From Candidatus Copromonas faecavium (nom. illeg.) (GTDB lineage Bacteria; Bacillota; Clostridia; Lachnospirales; Lachnospiraceae): a stretch of 64,000 bases of DNA. Each line of letters opens with the position of its first letter. Position 1 is the stretch's first letter. Of the stretch, positions 31,985 to 40,336 are shown piece after piece. Position numbers and translations under genes: made by a program. The DNA is taken from positions 23,365-87,364 of the forward strand of contig DVGC01000032.1 of the NCBI GenBank assembly GCA_018712915.1, given 5' to 3'. The notes beneath the pieces are model-generated. The model was given only the letters and a program-made list of their open reading frames with translations. It made no database searches and had not been told where the DNA came from.

Positions 31985-32033
31985 TTGTTCGGACACGAAC
32001 AATATACTACTCCATCTCCCTGCATCCTGTCAA
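31985..32033 (-). promoter_or_regulatory. marR-exporter promoter and operator
   Basis: Minus-strand TTGACA (plus 32028-32033), 18-base spacer, TAGTAT (plus 32004-32009). The inverted repeat TTGTTCG-4-CGAACAA (31985-32002) lies immediately downstream, at the transcription start, as expected for autorepression by the MarR protein. Confidence 0.7.
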
Positions 32034-32162
32034 GAGGCAGTTTCAATTTCACAGAATTTTCACATACATTTCTGATATACCGTTTTCTGCCTGGTGGATT
32101 GCCCGGCTCATTTCTATGGCTGCACAGCTTTCTTTCCAGCGGCAGACCAGCCCTTTTGCCTC

Positions 32163-32191
32163 TTGCCACCTGGTTTTTTAGCCAGTATAAT
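32163..32191 (+). promoter_or_regulatory. luxS promoter
   Basis: TTGCCA (32163-32168), 17-base spacer, TATAAT (32186-32191), 44 bp before the luxS ATG. Confidence 0.7.
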
Positions 32192-32234
32192 AAAGCTGTA
32201 TCACAAAGGCCAAACAGAAAGGGTGTTTTATCTC

Positions 32235-32714
32235 ATGGAAAAAATTACAAGCTTTACCATCAACCACTTAAAGCTCCTTCCCGGCGTTTATGTTTCAAGA
32301 AGGGATCTGGCCGGCGATTTTCCAATCACCACCTTCGATATCCGTATGACCCGTCCCAACCGGGAACCGGTCATGAACACGGCTGAGGTTCACACCATCG
32401 AACACCTGGGAGCCACCTTTTTAAGAAATCACCGGCTGTTTAAGGACAAGGTCCTTTATTTCGGTCCTATGGGCTGCCGGACAGGATTTTACCTGCTTCT
32501 TGCGGGAGACTACGAATCCGCCGATATCGTTCCCCTGCTTCAGGAAATGTTTCTCTTTATCCGGGATTACGAAGGAGAGGTACCTGGCGCCGCTGCGCGT
32601 GACTGCGGCAACTATCTTGACATGAATCTTCCGATGGCCAAATATCTGGCCGGCAAATTTTATGATGAAGTTCTGGAAGACATCAAAGAAGAGCAGCTGG
32701 TTTATCCGGTCTGA
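32235..32714 (+). CDS. luxS: S-ribosylhomocysteine lyase
   Basis: Cleaves S-ribosylhomocysteine to homocysteine and DPD, the precursor of autoinducer-2, in the activated methyl cycle. At 159 residues it is full length. Metal ligands are H53 and H57 in EVHTIEHLG and C124 in ARDCGNY; catalytic Cys is C81 in GPMGCRTGFY. The start at MEKITSF follows AAAGGGTG; the open frame extends 47 codons upstream but across the promoter. It is monocistronic. A 14-bp tandem repeat array and a GC-rich hairpin follow. Confidence 0.95.
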   Translation: MEKITSFTINHLKLLPGVYVSRRDLAGDFPITTFDIRMTRPNREPVMNTAEVHTIEHLGATFLRNHRLFKDKVLYFGPMGCRTGFYLLLAGDYESADIVPLLQEMFLFIRDYEGEVPGAAARDCGNYLDMNLPMAKYLAGKFYDEVLEDIKEEQLVYPV

Positions 32715-32804
32715 GCCTATTGGATTGTCCGGCCCGAAGTGTCTTACCTGTATTGTCTCACTGACACAGCCCTGTTGATACAGTCTTATTGATGCGGCTT
32801 CACT

Positions 32805-32931
32805 GATACTGTTTCATTGACACTGCTTCATCGGCAATGTTTCGCCGGCACTGTTTCACCGGCATTGTTTCACCGGCATTGTTTCACCGGCATTGTTTCA
32901 TCGGCATTGTTTCACCGGCATTGTCCTGTAT
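32805..32931. repeat. 14-bp tandem repeat, about 9 copies
   Basis: Unit GGCATTGTTTCACC, nearly perfect from 32836 to 32931 and decaying leftward (GACACTGCTTCATC, GATACTGTTTCATT). It lies in the gap after luxS, outside any gene. The sharp-to-decayed gradient suggests recent expansion at the right side. Confidence 0.9.
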
Positions 32932-32947
32932 AAAGCATATCATAAAA

Positions 32948-32982
32948 TGCCCGTCCGGCGGCACTATGGCCTCCGGCGGGCA
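32948..32982. terminator. Hairpin in the luxS / GH13 convergent gap
   Basis: TGCCCGTCCGG (32948-32958) pairs with CCGGCGGGCA (32973-32982), one bulge, then TTGTTT on plus. It may terminate luxS read-through. Confidence 0.45.
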
Positions 32983-33071
32983 TTGTTTCATCCTGCATGA
33001 TGATGTTTCTGCGGCTTTTTATGTTTACCGGCTCACAGAATGTTTCTGTACTCCATTCCATGTTTCTGCAT

Positions 33072-35222
33072 TTATGGATTTCCTGATTTCCCGGCGTCAC
33101 ATGACTGTTCTTTGCGTTTCTTCTTTTTCTTCTCCTTTTCTCCGGCTTTCCCCGCCTGCAGAATCAGGATACTCCTTGGAGGCGCTGCTCCGAGAAGCTG
33201 GTTCTTTAACGGCTCCTCCGCCGCCAAAAGCGCTTCCCCCTCCTCGGAATCCTTCGATGTATCACAGACCAGATACCATGCTTCCCCCTTGGGGAGTCTC
33301 GGCAGTCCGAACATATGAGGCTCCCAGTGCATGTTAAAAGCAACATAAAACGTATTATCTTCGCTTCCGTCCTCCCGCATCTGGTAAGGTCCCCAGTAAA
33401 GGACTCCCAACTGCCTGCGGAAACTCTCGTATTCCGGCTTCCATGCATATTCTCCATGGTAAGACATATCCGGCCGGCCGCAGGAACGGTAATCCATCAG
33501 TCTGGGCTCCCGGTCCATGTGAAACACCGGATGGGCCTTGCGGAATGCAATCAGCCGTTTTACAAACTCCATCTGCCGCCTGTTGGCCTCAAGAAGTCCC
33601 CAGTCCAGCCAGGAAATTTCGTTGTCCTGGCAGTAAGCATTATTATTCCCTTCCTGCGAGTTTCCAAATTCATCTCCTGCCAGCAAAAGCGGCGTTCCCT
33701 GACTTAAGAACAGCAGCAGATAGGCGTTTTTCAGCTGCTGCCAGCGCAGTTTCTTAATCCGCTTTTTTTTCGTAGGCCCTTCTTCCCCGCAGTTCCAGGA
33801 ACAGTTAAAATCCGTGCCGTCCCGGTTTTCCTCTCCGTTTTTCTCATTATGCTTCCGGTCGTAGGACACCATGTCGGCCATGGTAAATCCATTGGTATTG
33901 GCCATGTAATTGATGACGGCAAAATCCTCCGGATTTCTCCTCAGGTGCCACGCCAGAGACTGCACCATGCCCTCGTCTCCTTTCAGGACCCGCCGCATGT
34001 CATCCTGAAAACCGGAATGGTATTCTGCCAGGTGCTTTTCTGTCACCGGTGCTTTCCCGGATTTGGGAGCCGCATACCCGACGGCAGGCTTTCTGGAGAA
34101 AACCTCATTCCAGTTATCCGCAAACAGCTTGATATCTGAAAGGAAGGGGGATTCTCCCGTCAGTGCCACCGGCGGAAAACCGGAAAGCCGAAACCCGTCC
34201 ACATGATATTCTGCTGCCCAGTACCGCAGCGCCTGCACCACCTCATCCGGCCCCTCTTTTCCCGTCAGATAAAGCTCTATAATACACTCCATCCCTTCCC
34301 GGTGAAGGCTTTTTACCAGCGTCTTAAACTCCGCCTCCGGGCTCATTTCCTTCCCGGAGCCGTAGGCCGCCTTTACTGCATACAGGTAGGACGGACCGTA
34401 TCCCCAGTAATTGATTCGCCCCGTAGGAACTTCACTTCTTGCTGCCTCCGTCCGCTTCTTTCCATCCGGTTTCTCCAGTACAGCTCCGTCCGCTTCCGGC
34501 GCTTCTTTTGCTGTCCCCATTCCCCGATCCGTGCCTTCGCTCTCCGGCGCAGCCCCTGCTTTTCCTGCCTGGGCAAAAGACACGGTTTTTGGAAACTTCT
34601 CTTCCCGGAAGGCCGCAGCATCCACTGTTCTTCCCGAATATCCGGGCATCACCGGCTCTGTCATCACCTCATCAAACTCTGCCACCGGCATCAGCTCCAC
34701 CGAAGTCACTCCCAGCTCCTTCAGGTAAGGGATTTTCTCCGCAACTCCAAGAAATGTCCCAGGATGAGCAGCACCTGAGGACGGATGCATGGTGAATCCT
34801 CGAACATGAAGCCGGTACAGAATTGTATCTGAATAAGGGATCATCGGGCGCTTATCCCCTTCCCAGTCAAATTCCTCCTCCGGCATGCACCCGCGGACCG
34901 GAAGGCCTGCCCGGTTTTCATCCCCCCAGGTTTCCCGTCCGGTGATCTTTCTTGCACATGGATCGGCAATCATTCTGCCATCCACCTCTATCTGATATTC
35001 CAGCCGGCTGAAATCCTCCCGCTGCAGAAACATGGACCAGACATCTCCCATCCGGTCTTCCCTGGGAAACGCGATCTTCTCACAGGGCTCTGCAGCTCCC
35101 GGTTCATATAAAAGAAGAAACGCTTCTTCGCCTCGGGCCTGAACCAGGATGTTCACCCCGTCCGGTTCCGGCGTCACTCCAAGCGGATACAGGATTCTCT
35201 TTCTGTTGGTACCTTCTGTCAT
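33072..35222 (-). CDS. GH13 isoamylase/GlgX-like protein lacking catalytic carboxylates
   Basis: 716 residues with a carbohydrate-binding N-terminal module, then a GH13 barrel: TILYRLHVRGFTMHPSSG, KEIPYLKELGVTSVELMPV, YWGYGPSYLYAVKAAYG, LLFLSQGTPLLLAGDEFGNSQEGNNNAYCQDN. The three catalytic positions are changed: the nucleophile segment reads DGFRLSGF (Ser for Asp), the acid segment reads KLFADNWNE (Asp for Glu), and the third reads NTNGFT instead of HDGFT (Asn for Asp). Around residues 205-275 there is a low-complexity Ala/Glu/Lys insert. So it is probably a non-catalytic glycogen- or starch-binding homologue. The lysine-rich tail KEKKKKKRK is also odd. Start at MTEGTNRKR follows GGGGGA. It is third in an exoA, ABC-F, GH13 operon. 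Confidence 0.8.
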   Translation of the reverse strand: MTEGTNRKRILYPLGVTPEPDGVNILVQARGEEAFLLLYEPGAAEPCEKIAFPREDRMGDVWSMFLQREDFSRLEYQIEVDGRMIADPCARKITGRETWGDENRAGLPVRGCMPEEEFDWEGDKRPMIPYSDTILYRLHVRGFTMHPSSGAAHPGTFLGVAEKIPYLKELGVTSVELMPVAEFDEVMTEPVMPGYSGRTVDAAAFREEKFPKTVSFAQAGKAGAAPESEGTDRGMGTAKEAPEADGAVLEKPDGKKRTEAARSEVPTGRINYWGYGPSYLYAVKAAYGSGKEMSPEAEFKTLVKSLHREGMECIIELYLTGKEGPDEVVQALRYWAAEYHVDGFRLSGFPPVALTGESPFLSDIKLFADNWNEVFSRKPAVGYAAPKSGKAPVTEKHLAEYHSGFQDDMRRVLKGDEGMVQSLAWHLRRNPEDFAVINYMANTNGFTMADMVSYDRKHNEKNGEENRDGTDFNCSWNCGEEGPTKKKRIKKLRWQQLKNAYLLLFLSQGTPLLLAGDEFGNSQEGNNNAYCQDNEISWLDWGLLEANRRQMEFVKRLIAFRKAHPVFHMDREPRLMDYRSCGRPDMSYHGEYAWKPEYESFRRQLGVLYWGPYQMREDGSEDNTFYVAFNMHWEPHMFGLPRLPKGEAWYLVCDTSKDSEEGEALLAAEEPLKNQLLGAAPPRSILILQAGKAGEKEKKKKKRKEQSCDAGKSGNP

Positions 35223-35262
35223 TTCAATCCCCCGTCTCTTTACCGGCATGGATAAGCCCGGT

Positions 35263-37092
35263 CTATTTTTGTCCGGCAATCTTTTCTGCCAGGTCATTCA
35301 GATACATCCAGCGCTCCATCTTTTCTTCCAGGAGCGCCTCCTTCTCATTCTTTTCCTCCATCAGCTGGTTTAAGCGGCCATAATCCGTGGCGGCCTTTAA
35401 GATTTCCTTTTCCAGCCCGGCAATCTCCTCCTCCAGCCCGGCAATGGTTTCTTCAATGGTTTCCCATTCTTTCTGCTCCATATAGGTAAACCTCAGCTTC
35501 TTTTCTCTGGGTTTCTCCTTCCTGCCTCCGGCTGCGGCTCCAGACTCCTTTCCGGCTGCGCTTCTATTCTGCCCATTCCCGGAGCGTTCTCCTTCCACAG
35601 CTTCCCTCTCTGCCTTCGCCGCCTGATAATCGGTAAATCCGCCTTCATACTGACGCAGCATTCCATCTCCCTCGAAGGCAAAAATCCTCCCGACGACCCG
35701 GTCCAGGAAGTACCTGTCATGGGATACGGTAATCACAATTCCCTGGAAGCTGTCCAGATAATCCTCCAGAATCATCAGAGTCTGAATATCCAGGTCATTG
35801 GTGGGCTCGTCAAGAATCAGTACATTGGGAGCGTCCATCAGGATTTTCAGAAGATACAGCCGTCTCCGTTCTCCGCCGGACAGCTTGCCGATGACCGTAT
35901 ACTGGACCGAAGGAGGGAACAAAAATCGCTCCAGCATCTGAGATGCGCTGATGCTTCCGTCCTTCGTCTTTACATATTCGGCCACATTCCGGATATAATC
36001 AATCACCCTCAGGTTCACATCCATGTCCTCGTTTTCCTGGGAAAAGTATCCCAGGCGAACAGTCTGACCGATTTCCACCGTGCCGGAATCCGGCTTCACC
36101 CAACCGGCTATGATCTTCATCAGCGTGGATTTTCCGCTTCCATTGGGACCGATATACCCGACCCGGTCATTTTTCAGAAAGAAGTACGTATAGTCCCGAA
36201 TCAGAACCTTTTCGCCGTAAGCCTTGCAGATATCAGAAAGCTCCACGGTCGTCCGTCCCAGGCGGCTGGAAATGGACTCCATCTGCACCCGTTCCTCTGT
36301 CTGAGGGCCTTTCTGATCCCGCAGAGCCTCAAAACGCTGGATTCTTCCCTTCTGCTTGGTGGAACGGGCTCTGGCTCCCCTCTGGATCCACGCCAGCTCC
36401 GTTCTTAAAATGGACTGGCGCTTCCGCTCGGAAGCCTGCTCCATTTCCGCCCTCTCGGCCTTCCGCTCGAGGAATCCTTCATAATTGGTCTGATAGCTGT
36501 AAAGTTTTCCATGATCCAGCTCCAGAATCCGGTTGGTAACACTGTCCAGAAAATACCGGTCATGAGTGACCATAAACAGCGCTCCCTTGAATTTTTTCAG
36601 ATAATCCTCCAGCCAGTCCGCCATCTCACTGTCCAGATGGTTGGTAGGCTCGTCCAGAATCAGCAAATCCGCGGTAGACAGCAGCACCGCCGCCAGAGCC
36701 GTCCGCTTTTTCTGCCCGCCGGAGAGCGTATCCATCACCGCATTGCAGTCAGGTATCCCAAGCCTGTTTAACATGGCCTTGGCCTGACTTTCCAGATCCC
36801 ATACATGTCCTCTTCCTTCATTTTCCCGCAGGACCGCTTCAAGAGCCGTCTCTCCGGGAAGAAATACCGGATTCTGGGAAAGAAAACGGATATCCAGAGA
36901 ACGTCCCCTGACAATGGTCCCCTCATCCGGCTCCTCCAGTCCCGCTGTCATCCGCAGAAGTGTGGATTTTCCTGTTCCATTGATTCCAATCAGGCCAATC
37001 TTATCCCCCTCCTGAATGGAAAATCCTGTATCATCAAAAATCAGCCGCTCCGTATATGATTTTGTCAAATGCTCCGCTGTTACCAAATTCAT
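35263..37092 (-). CDS. ABC-F ATPase, Uup-like
   Basis: 609 residues, two nucleotide-binding domains in one chain and no membrane part. NBD1 has GINGTGKST, LSGGQ and LLILDEPTNHLD; NBD2 has GPNGSGKST, LSGGE and VLILDEPTNDLD. The linker is rich in Lys/Arg (RGARARSTKQKGRIQRFEAL), and the C-terminal ~110 residues form a charged coiled coil (EWETIEETIAGLEEEIAGLEKE), as in Uup, which acts at the ribosome or on branched DNA. No resistance-type extended linker is evident. It sits 40 bp before the GH13 gene and 66 bp after exonuclease III on the same strand. Confidence 0.88.
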   Translation of the reverse strand: MNLVTAEHLTKSYTERLIFDDTGFSIQEGDKIGLIGINGTGKSTLLRMTAGLEEPDEGTIVRGRSLDIRFLSQNPVFLPGETALEAVLRENEGRGHVWDLESQAKAMLNRLGIPDCNAVMDTLSGGQKKRTALAAVLLSTADLLILDEPTNHLDSEMADWLEDYLKKFKGALFMVTHDRYFLDSVTNRILELDHGKLYSYQTNYEGFLERKAERAEMEQASERKRQSILRTELAWIQRGARARSTKQKGRIQRFEALRDQKGPQTEERVQMESISSRLGRTTVELSDICKAYGEKVLIRDYTYFFLKNDRVGYIGPNGSGKSTLMKIIAGWVKPDSGTVEIGQTVRLGYFSQENEDMDVNLRVIDYIRNVAEYVKTKDGSISASQMLERFLFPPSVQYTVIGKLSGGERRRLYLLKILMDAPNVLILDEPTNDLDIQTLMILEDYLDSFQGIVITVSHDRYFLDRVVGRIFAFEGDGMLRQYEGGFTDYQAAKAEREAVEGERSGNGQNRSAAGKESGAAAGGRKEKPREKKLRFTYMEQKEWETIEETIAGLEEEIAGLEKEILKAATDYGRLNQLMEEKNEKEALLEEKMERWMYLNDLAEKIAGQK

Positions 37093-37158
37093 TCTGTGTC
37101 AACCTCTGTCTTCTATCCTTCTATCTGCCTGCAGTACGCCGGGCTGCAGCTCCCCGTT

Positions 37159-37914
37159 CTACTGAATCACCAGCTCCACCGGACAATGATCGCTTCCCAT
37201 GATTTCCGTATGGATATCCGCACTTACCAGCCGGTTCTTTAAGCATTCCGACACGCAGAAATAGTCGATGCGCCACCCGGCATTCTTTGCCCTGGCGGAA
37301 AAACGATAGGACCACCAGGAATAAATTCCTTCTTTATCCGGGTAAAAGTACCGGTACGTGTCAATAAACCCGGCTTCCAGAAGCGATGTGAATTTTGCCC
37401 TTTCCTCATCGGTGAAGCCGGCATTCTTCCGGTTGGTCTTCGGGTTCTTCAAGTCAATTTCCTTATGGGCCACATTCAAATCGCCGCAGAAAATAACCGG
37501 TTTCTTTTTCTCCAGCTCTTTCAGATAGGAAAGAAACGCATCTTCCCACTCCATCCGGTAATCCAGGCGCTTTAATCCGTCCTGGGAGTTGGGTGTATAG
37601 CAGGTAATCACATAATAATCTCCAAATTCCGCCGTAATCACCCGGCCTTCTTTATCATGCTCCGGGATTCCCAGCCCCAGGGAAACGGATATGGGCTCCT
37701 CTTTCGTGAACATGGCCGTCCCCGAATACCCCTTCTTTTCCGCATAGTTCCAGTATTGATGGTATCCCGGAAGGTCAAGATCCACCTGGCCTTCCTGCAG
37801 CTTGCTCTCCTGAATGCAGAAAATATCCGCATCCGTTTCCTTCACATATTCCAGAAATCCTTTTCCAAGGCAGGCCCGCAGGCCATTGACGTTCCAGGAA
37901 ATCATTTTTTTCAT
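37159..37914 (-). CDS. xth: Exodeoxyribonuclease III
   Basis: A 251-residue AP endonuclease and 3'-5' exonuclease for base excision repair. The fold's catalytic blocks are in order: [20 protein letters not shown] (metal Glu), [25 protein letters not shown] (Asp/Asn pair), [20 protein letters not shown] and GSDHCPVEL (catalytic His). AGGAG lies 9 bases before the ATG. It heads the operon with the ABC-F and GH13 genes, whose link to DNA repair is not obvious. Confidence 0.95.
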   Translation of the reverse strand: MKKMISWNVNGLRACLGKGFLEYVKETDADIFCIQESKLQEGQVDLDLPGYHQYWNYAEKKGYSGTAMFTKEEPISVSLGLGIPEHDKEGRVITAEFGDYYVITCYTPNSQDGLKRLDYRMEWEDAFLSYLKELEKKKPVIFCGDLNVAHKEIDLKNPKTNRKNAGFTDEERAKFTSLLEAGFIDTYRYFYPDKEGIYSWWSYRFSARAKNAGWRIDYFCVSECLKNRLVSADIHTEIMGSDHCPVELVIQ

Positions 37915-38111
37915 TGAATGGTTCTCCTATTCTTCAGCAATATGGGTTCGTTCTGCGCCTCTTTATCGCAGCCGCAGACCGGATGATTGGCCTTTTTATG
38001 CCGGTATCCTTCTGTTTTCAGTATAACATCTTGGCCCGCAATTGGAAAGTTTTTTATTCTCTCTCCCGCACAGCGCGGCGCTTTTCATCTCCCCGCAGAC
38101 TGCGCCGGAAC

Positions 38112-38160
38112 AGAAAAAAGCACCGGCGCCTCCCAAACAGACGGGCAAAACGCCAGTGCT
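38112..38160 (-). terminator. Terminator of the nucleoside uptake operon
   Basis: On minus AGCACTGGCG pairs with CGCCGGTGCT followed by TTTTTCTG (plus A-run 38114-38119). It lies about 110 bp after the adenosine deaminase stop. Confidence 0.8.
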
Positions 38161-38166
38161 CTTGAC

Positions 38167-38234
38167 CTTTTTGATATCTTTAATCTTTTTGATATCTTTA
38201 ATCTATTCGATCTCTTTAATCTTCTCGATCTTTT
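38167..38234. repeat. 18-bp tandem repeat, about 4 copies
   Basis: CTTTTTGATATCTTTAAT occurs perfectly at 38167-38184 and 38185-38202, then with changes at 38203-38220 and 38221-38234. It lies between the adenosine deaminase stop and its terminator. Confidence 0.9.
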
Positions 38235-38269
38235 CCCTTTTCCGATCCCTTTCGTTCCGGTTCCGTTCT

Positions 38270-39220
38270 TTACTTTAAAAACCGTGCCTCCCAGGCATAT
38301 TCTTCCATCTTCTCGATTTCCTGCTCCCGGAAACCGAACACGTTTCTTAAAATTTCCAGCTCCTTGCAGATATTGGTGTTGGAAGCCGTCATGTTATCCG
38401 AATTTACGGTTACCCGAACGCCGGCATTGAACAGACGGCGGATGGGATGAGCTTCGATGGACGGAACCACCTTGGTATGATAATTGCTGCTGACGCAGAC
38501 CTCCAGAGTCACCTGCTCCCGGATCAGCTGCTGAATCAGCTCTGGGTCCTCAACGGCAGCCACACCATGGCCGATCCGCTTCGTTCCAAAAGCAAGCGCT
38601 GTTTTCATACTGTCGGGTCCGGCAGCCTCTCCTGCATGAATGGTCATGGGAAGGCCGTATTCCCGTACCTTCTCAAACACAGGTGCAAAGTTTTCCGTGG
38701 GATAAAGGGATTCTGCTCCTGCAATGTCCACCGCGCAGACCACCTGTCCCAGATATTTTTTTGCAGTCTCCACGGTTTCCAGGTTCATTTCCTGATTGGT
38801 ATCTCCCCGCATGCAGCAGAGAATCAGACCCACACGGATTCCGGGATACTGCTCCATTCCCCGATTGGCTCCGCGGATGGCAGCCTCCACTACCTGGTCC
38901 TGGCTCAGACCGCCCTGGATGGAAAGCTGAGGCGCGAAACGAATCTCCGCATAGGTAACGCCTTCCTTCGCCAGATCTTCCACCAGTTCAAATGTGACCC
39001 GTTCCAGAGCATCTTCCCGCTGAAGGACCAGCAGAGGAAGATCAAACCGCTGCAGATACTCCTCAAGCGTTCTGCAGTCCTCCGGAACCTTCATCTGAAA
39101 CCGGACTTCCTCCAGACTTTCCGCCGGAAGGGAAATTCCCTGTTCCTTTGCCAGCTCCCAAACCGTCTCCGGTCTCAGGGAGCCATCCAGATGTAAATGA
39201 AGTTCTACTAATTTATCCAA
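38270..39220 (-). CDS. add: Adenosine deaminase
   Basis: Zinc enzyme converting adenosine to inosine. Metal ligands are HLH in VELHLHLDGSLRPETV near the N terminus, the His in MTIHAGEAAG, and Asp in NSDNMTAS; the catalytic Glu is in HAGEAAG. GTKRIGHGV is also present. The longest ATG frame (from 39304) has no ribosome binding site and adds 28 basic residues. A TTG at 39220 has AAGGAG 7 bases upstream and gives MDKLVELHLHLDG, which fits the family start exactly, so TTG is preferred (316 residues). It is the last gene of a BMP-type importer operon, supporting uptake and deamination of adenosine. Confidence 0.92.
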   Translation of the reverse strand: MDKLVELHLHLDGSLRPETVWELAKEQGISLPAESLEEVRFQMKVPEDCRTLEEYLQRFDLPLLVLQREDALERVTFELVEDLAKEGVTYAEIRFAPQLSIQGGLSQDQVVEAAIRGANRGMEQYPGIRVGLILCCMRGDTNQEMNLETVETAKKYLGQVVCAVDIAGAESLYPTENFAPVFEKVREYGLPMTIHAGEAAGPDSMKTALAFGTKRIGHGVAAVEDPELIQQLIREQVTLEVCVSSNYHTKVVPSIEAHPIRRLFNAGVRVTVNSDNMTASNTNICKELEILRNVFGFREQEIEKMEEYAWEARFLK

Positions 39221-39376
39221 AGCCTTTCTCCTTTTCCTTCTGTATTTCTGCTTCCCGTCCGCGTCCGGGAGGAGCATTTCCGTCCAGGCATCTGCTTTCG
39301 CCATGCAGGCAGCTTATGCCCAGATCTTTCGCTTCGGCAGGCTGTCTTCCTGTCCCGGCAGCTCATTCTGTCCGCA

Positions 39377-40333
39377 TTATGTCTGCTTTCCAGCCGCCGC
39401 CTTCATCTGCTTCTTTTTCTTCCGGTTTTCCACCATGGCACAGTAAACTGTATAGGCAATGATAATAATCAGATAGGGCATCAGCTGAATAAACTGAAGC
39501 GGAATGGATGAGGACTGAAGGTAGTTGGCCATGCTCTGGCAGAAGCCAAAGAGCAGGGATGCCAGCATTCCCACCACCGCATTGCCTGCCGCGATGGCCT
39601 GGGTCGCCAGTGCGATATAGCCGCGTCCTGCGGTCATTCCTGATGAGAACAGTCCCACATATCCCATGGACAGGAAAGCGCCGGCCATGCCCGTCAGGAT
39701 TCCGCTGATGCTTAAAGCAATATATTTCACCCGTTTTACCGGAATACCCACCGACTCCGCCGCATCGGGAGACTCACCCACGGCGCGGATATGCATTCCC
39801 AGACGGGTGTATTTAAACATGTACCAGATCACAGCCACCAGAATCAGACCTGCATAGGTCAGCACATGATGGCCGGACAAAACCTGTCCGATGACCGGAA
39901 TGTCCTTCACAAAAGGAATGGTCACGGACGGCAGGGTCAGGGAAGGAAGGGAAGTGGATGCTCCCTTTTCTCCCGTAATCAGGTACAGAACGAAAATCGT
40001 TCCTCCGGACGCAAATGTATTCAGGGCAATTCCGGAAATAACTGAATTGGAATTTAATTTCAGTACAAAATACGCCAGAATATTGCTGACAACAAAACCG
40101 GCAAACACCGCTCCCAGGAATCCAATGAGCGCGCTCTGGGTGAAGGCGCTGACCACAACGCCCACAAAGGCGGAAATCAGCATGGTTCCCTCAAGGGCAA
40201 TGTTGTTGGTACCGGCCCGGGAAGCCACCATGGCTCCCAGCGTTGTTAAAAGCACCGGCGTAGCGCTCCGGAACATGGCAAAATAAAAATCCGGCAAACT
40301 CAAGGTTCTAATAATATCCTGCAGTACATCCAT
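39377..40333 (-). CDS. Nucleoside ABC importer permease 2
   Basis: A 318-residue membrane permease of the BPD_transp_2 group, about eight to nine hydrophobic helices. NNIALEGTMLISAFVGVVVSAFTQS and YTRLGMHIRAVGESPDAAESVGI (the cytoplasmic coupling loop) are typical of the BMP-linked purine nucleoside importers (NupQ/YufQ type). It begins 3 bp after the stop of the first permease, with GGGGAGG upstream. A Lys-rich tail ends the protein. Confidence 0.9.
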   Translation of the reverse strand: MDVLQDIIRTLSLPDFYFAMFRSATPVLLTTLGAMVASRAGTNNIALEGTMLISAFVGVVVSAFTQSALIGFLGAVFAGFVVSNILAYFVLKLNSNSVISGIALNTFASGGTIFVLYLITGEKGASTSLPSLTLPSVTIPFVKDIPVIGQVLSGHHVLTYAGLILVAVIWYMFKYTRLGMHIRAVGESPDAAESVGIPVKRVKYIALSISGILTGMAGAFLSMGYVGLFSSGMTAGRGYIALATQAIAAGNAVVGMLASLLFGFCQSMANYLQSSSIPLQFIQLMPYLIIIIAYTVYCAMVENRKKKKQMKAAAGKQT

Positions 40334-40336
40334 AGC

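Noticed and set aside
32805..32931. CRISPR array
   Set aside because: The 14-bp units are directly head to tail with no spacers and there are no cas genes.
38221..38275. T-rich terminator in the 18-bp array
   Set aside because: The T-runs lack a preceding stem on plus; the real hairpin lies at 38112-38160 on minus.
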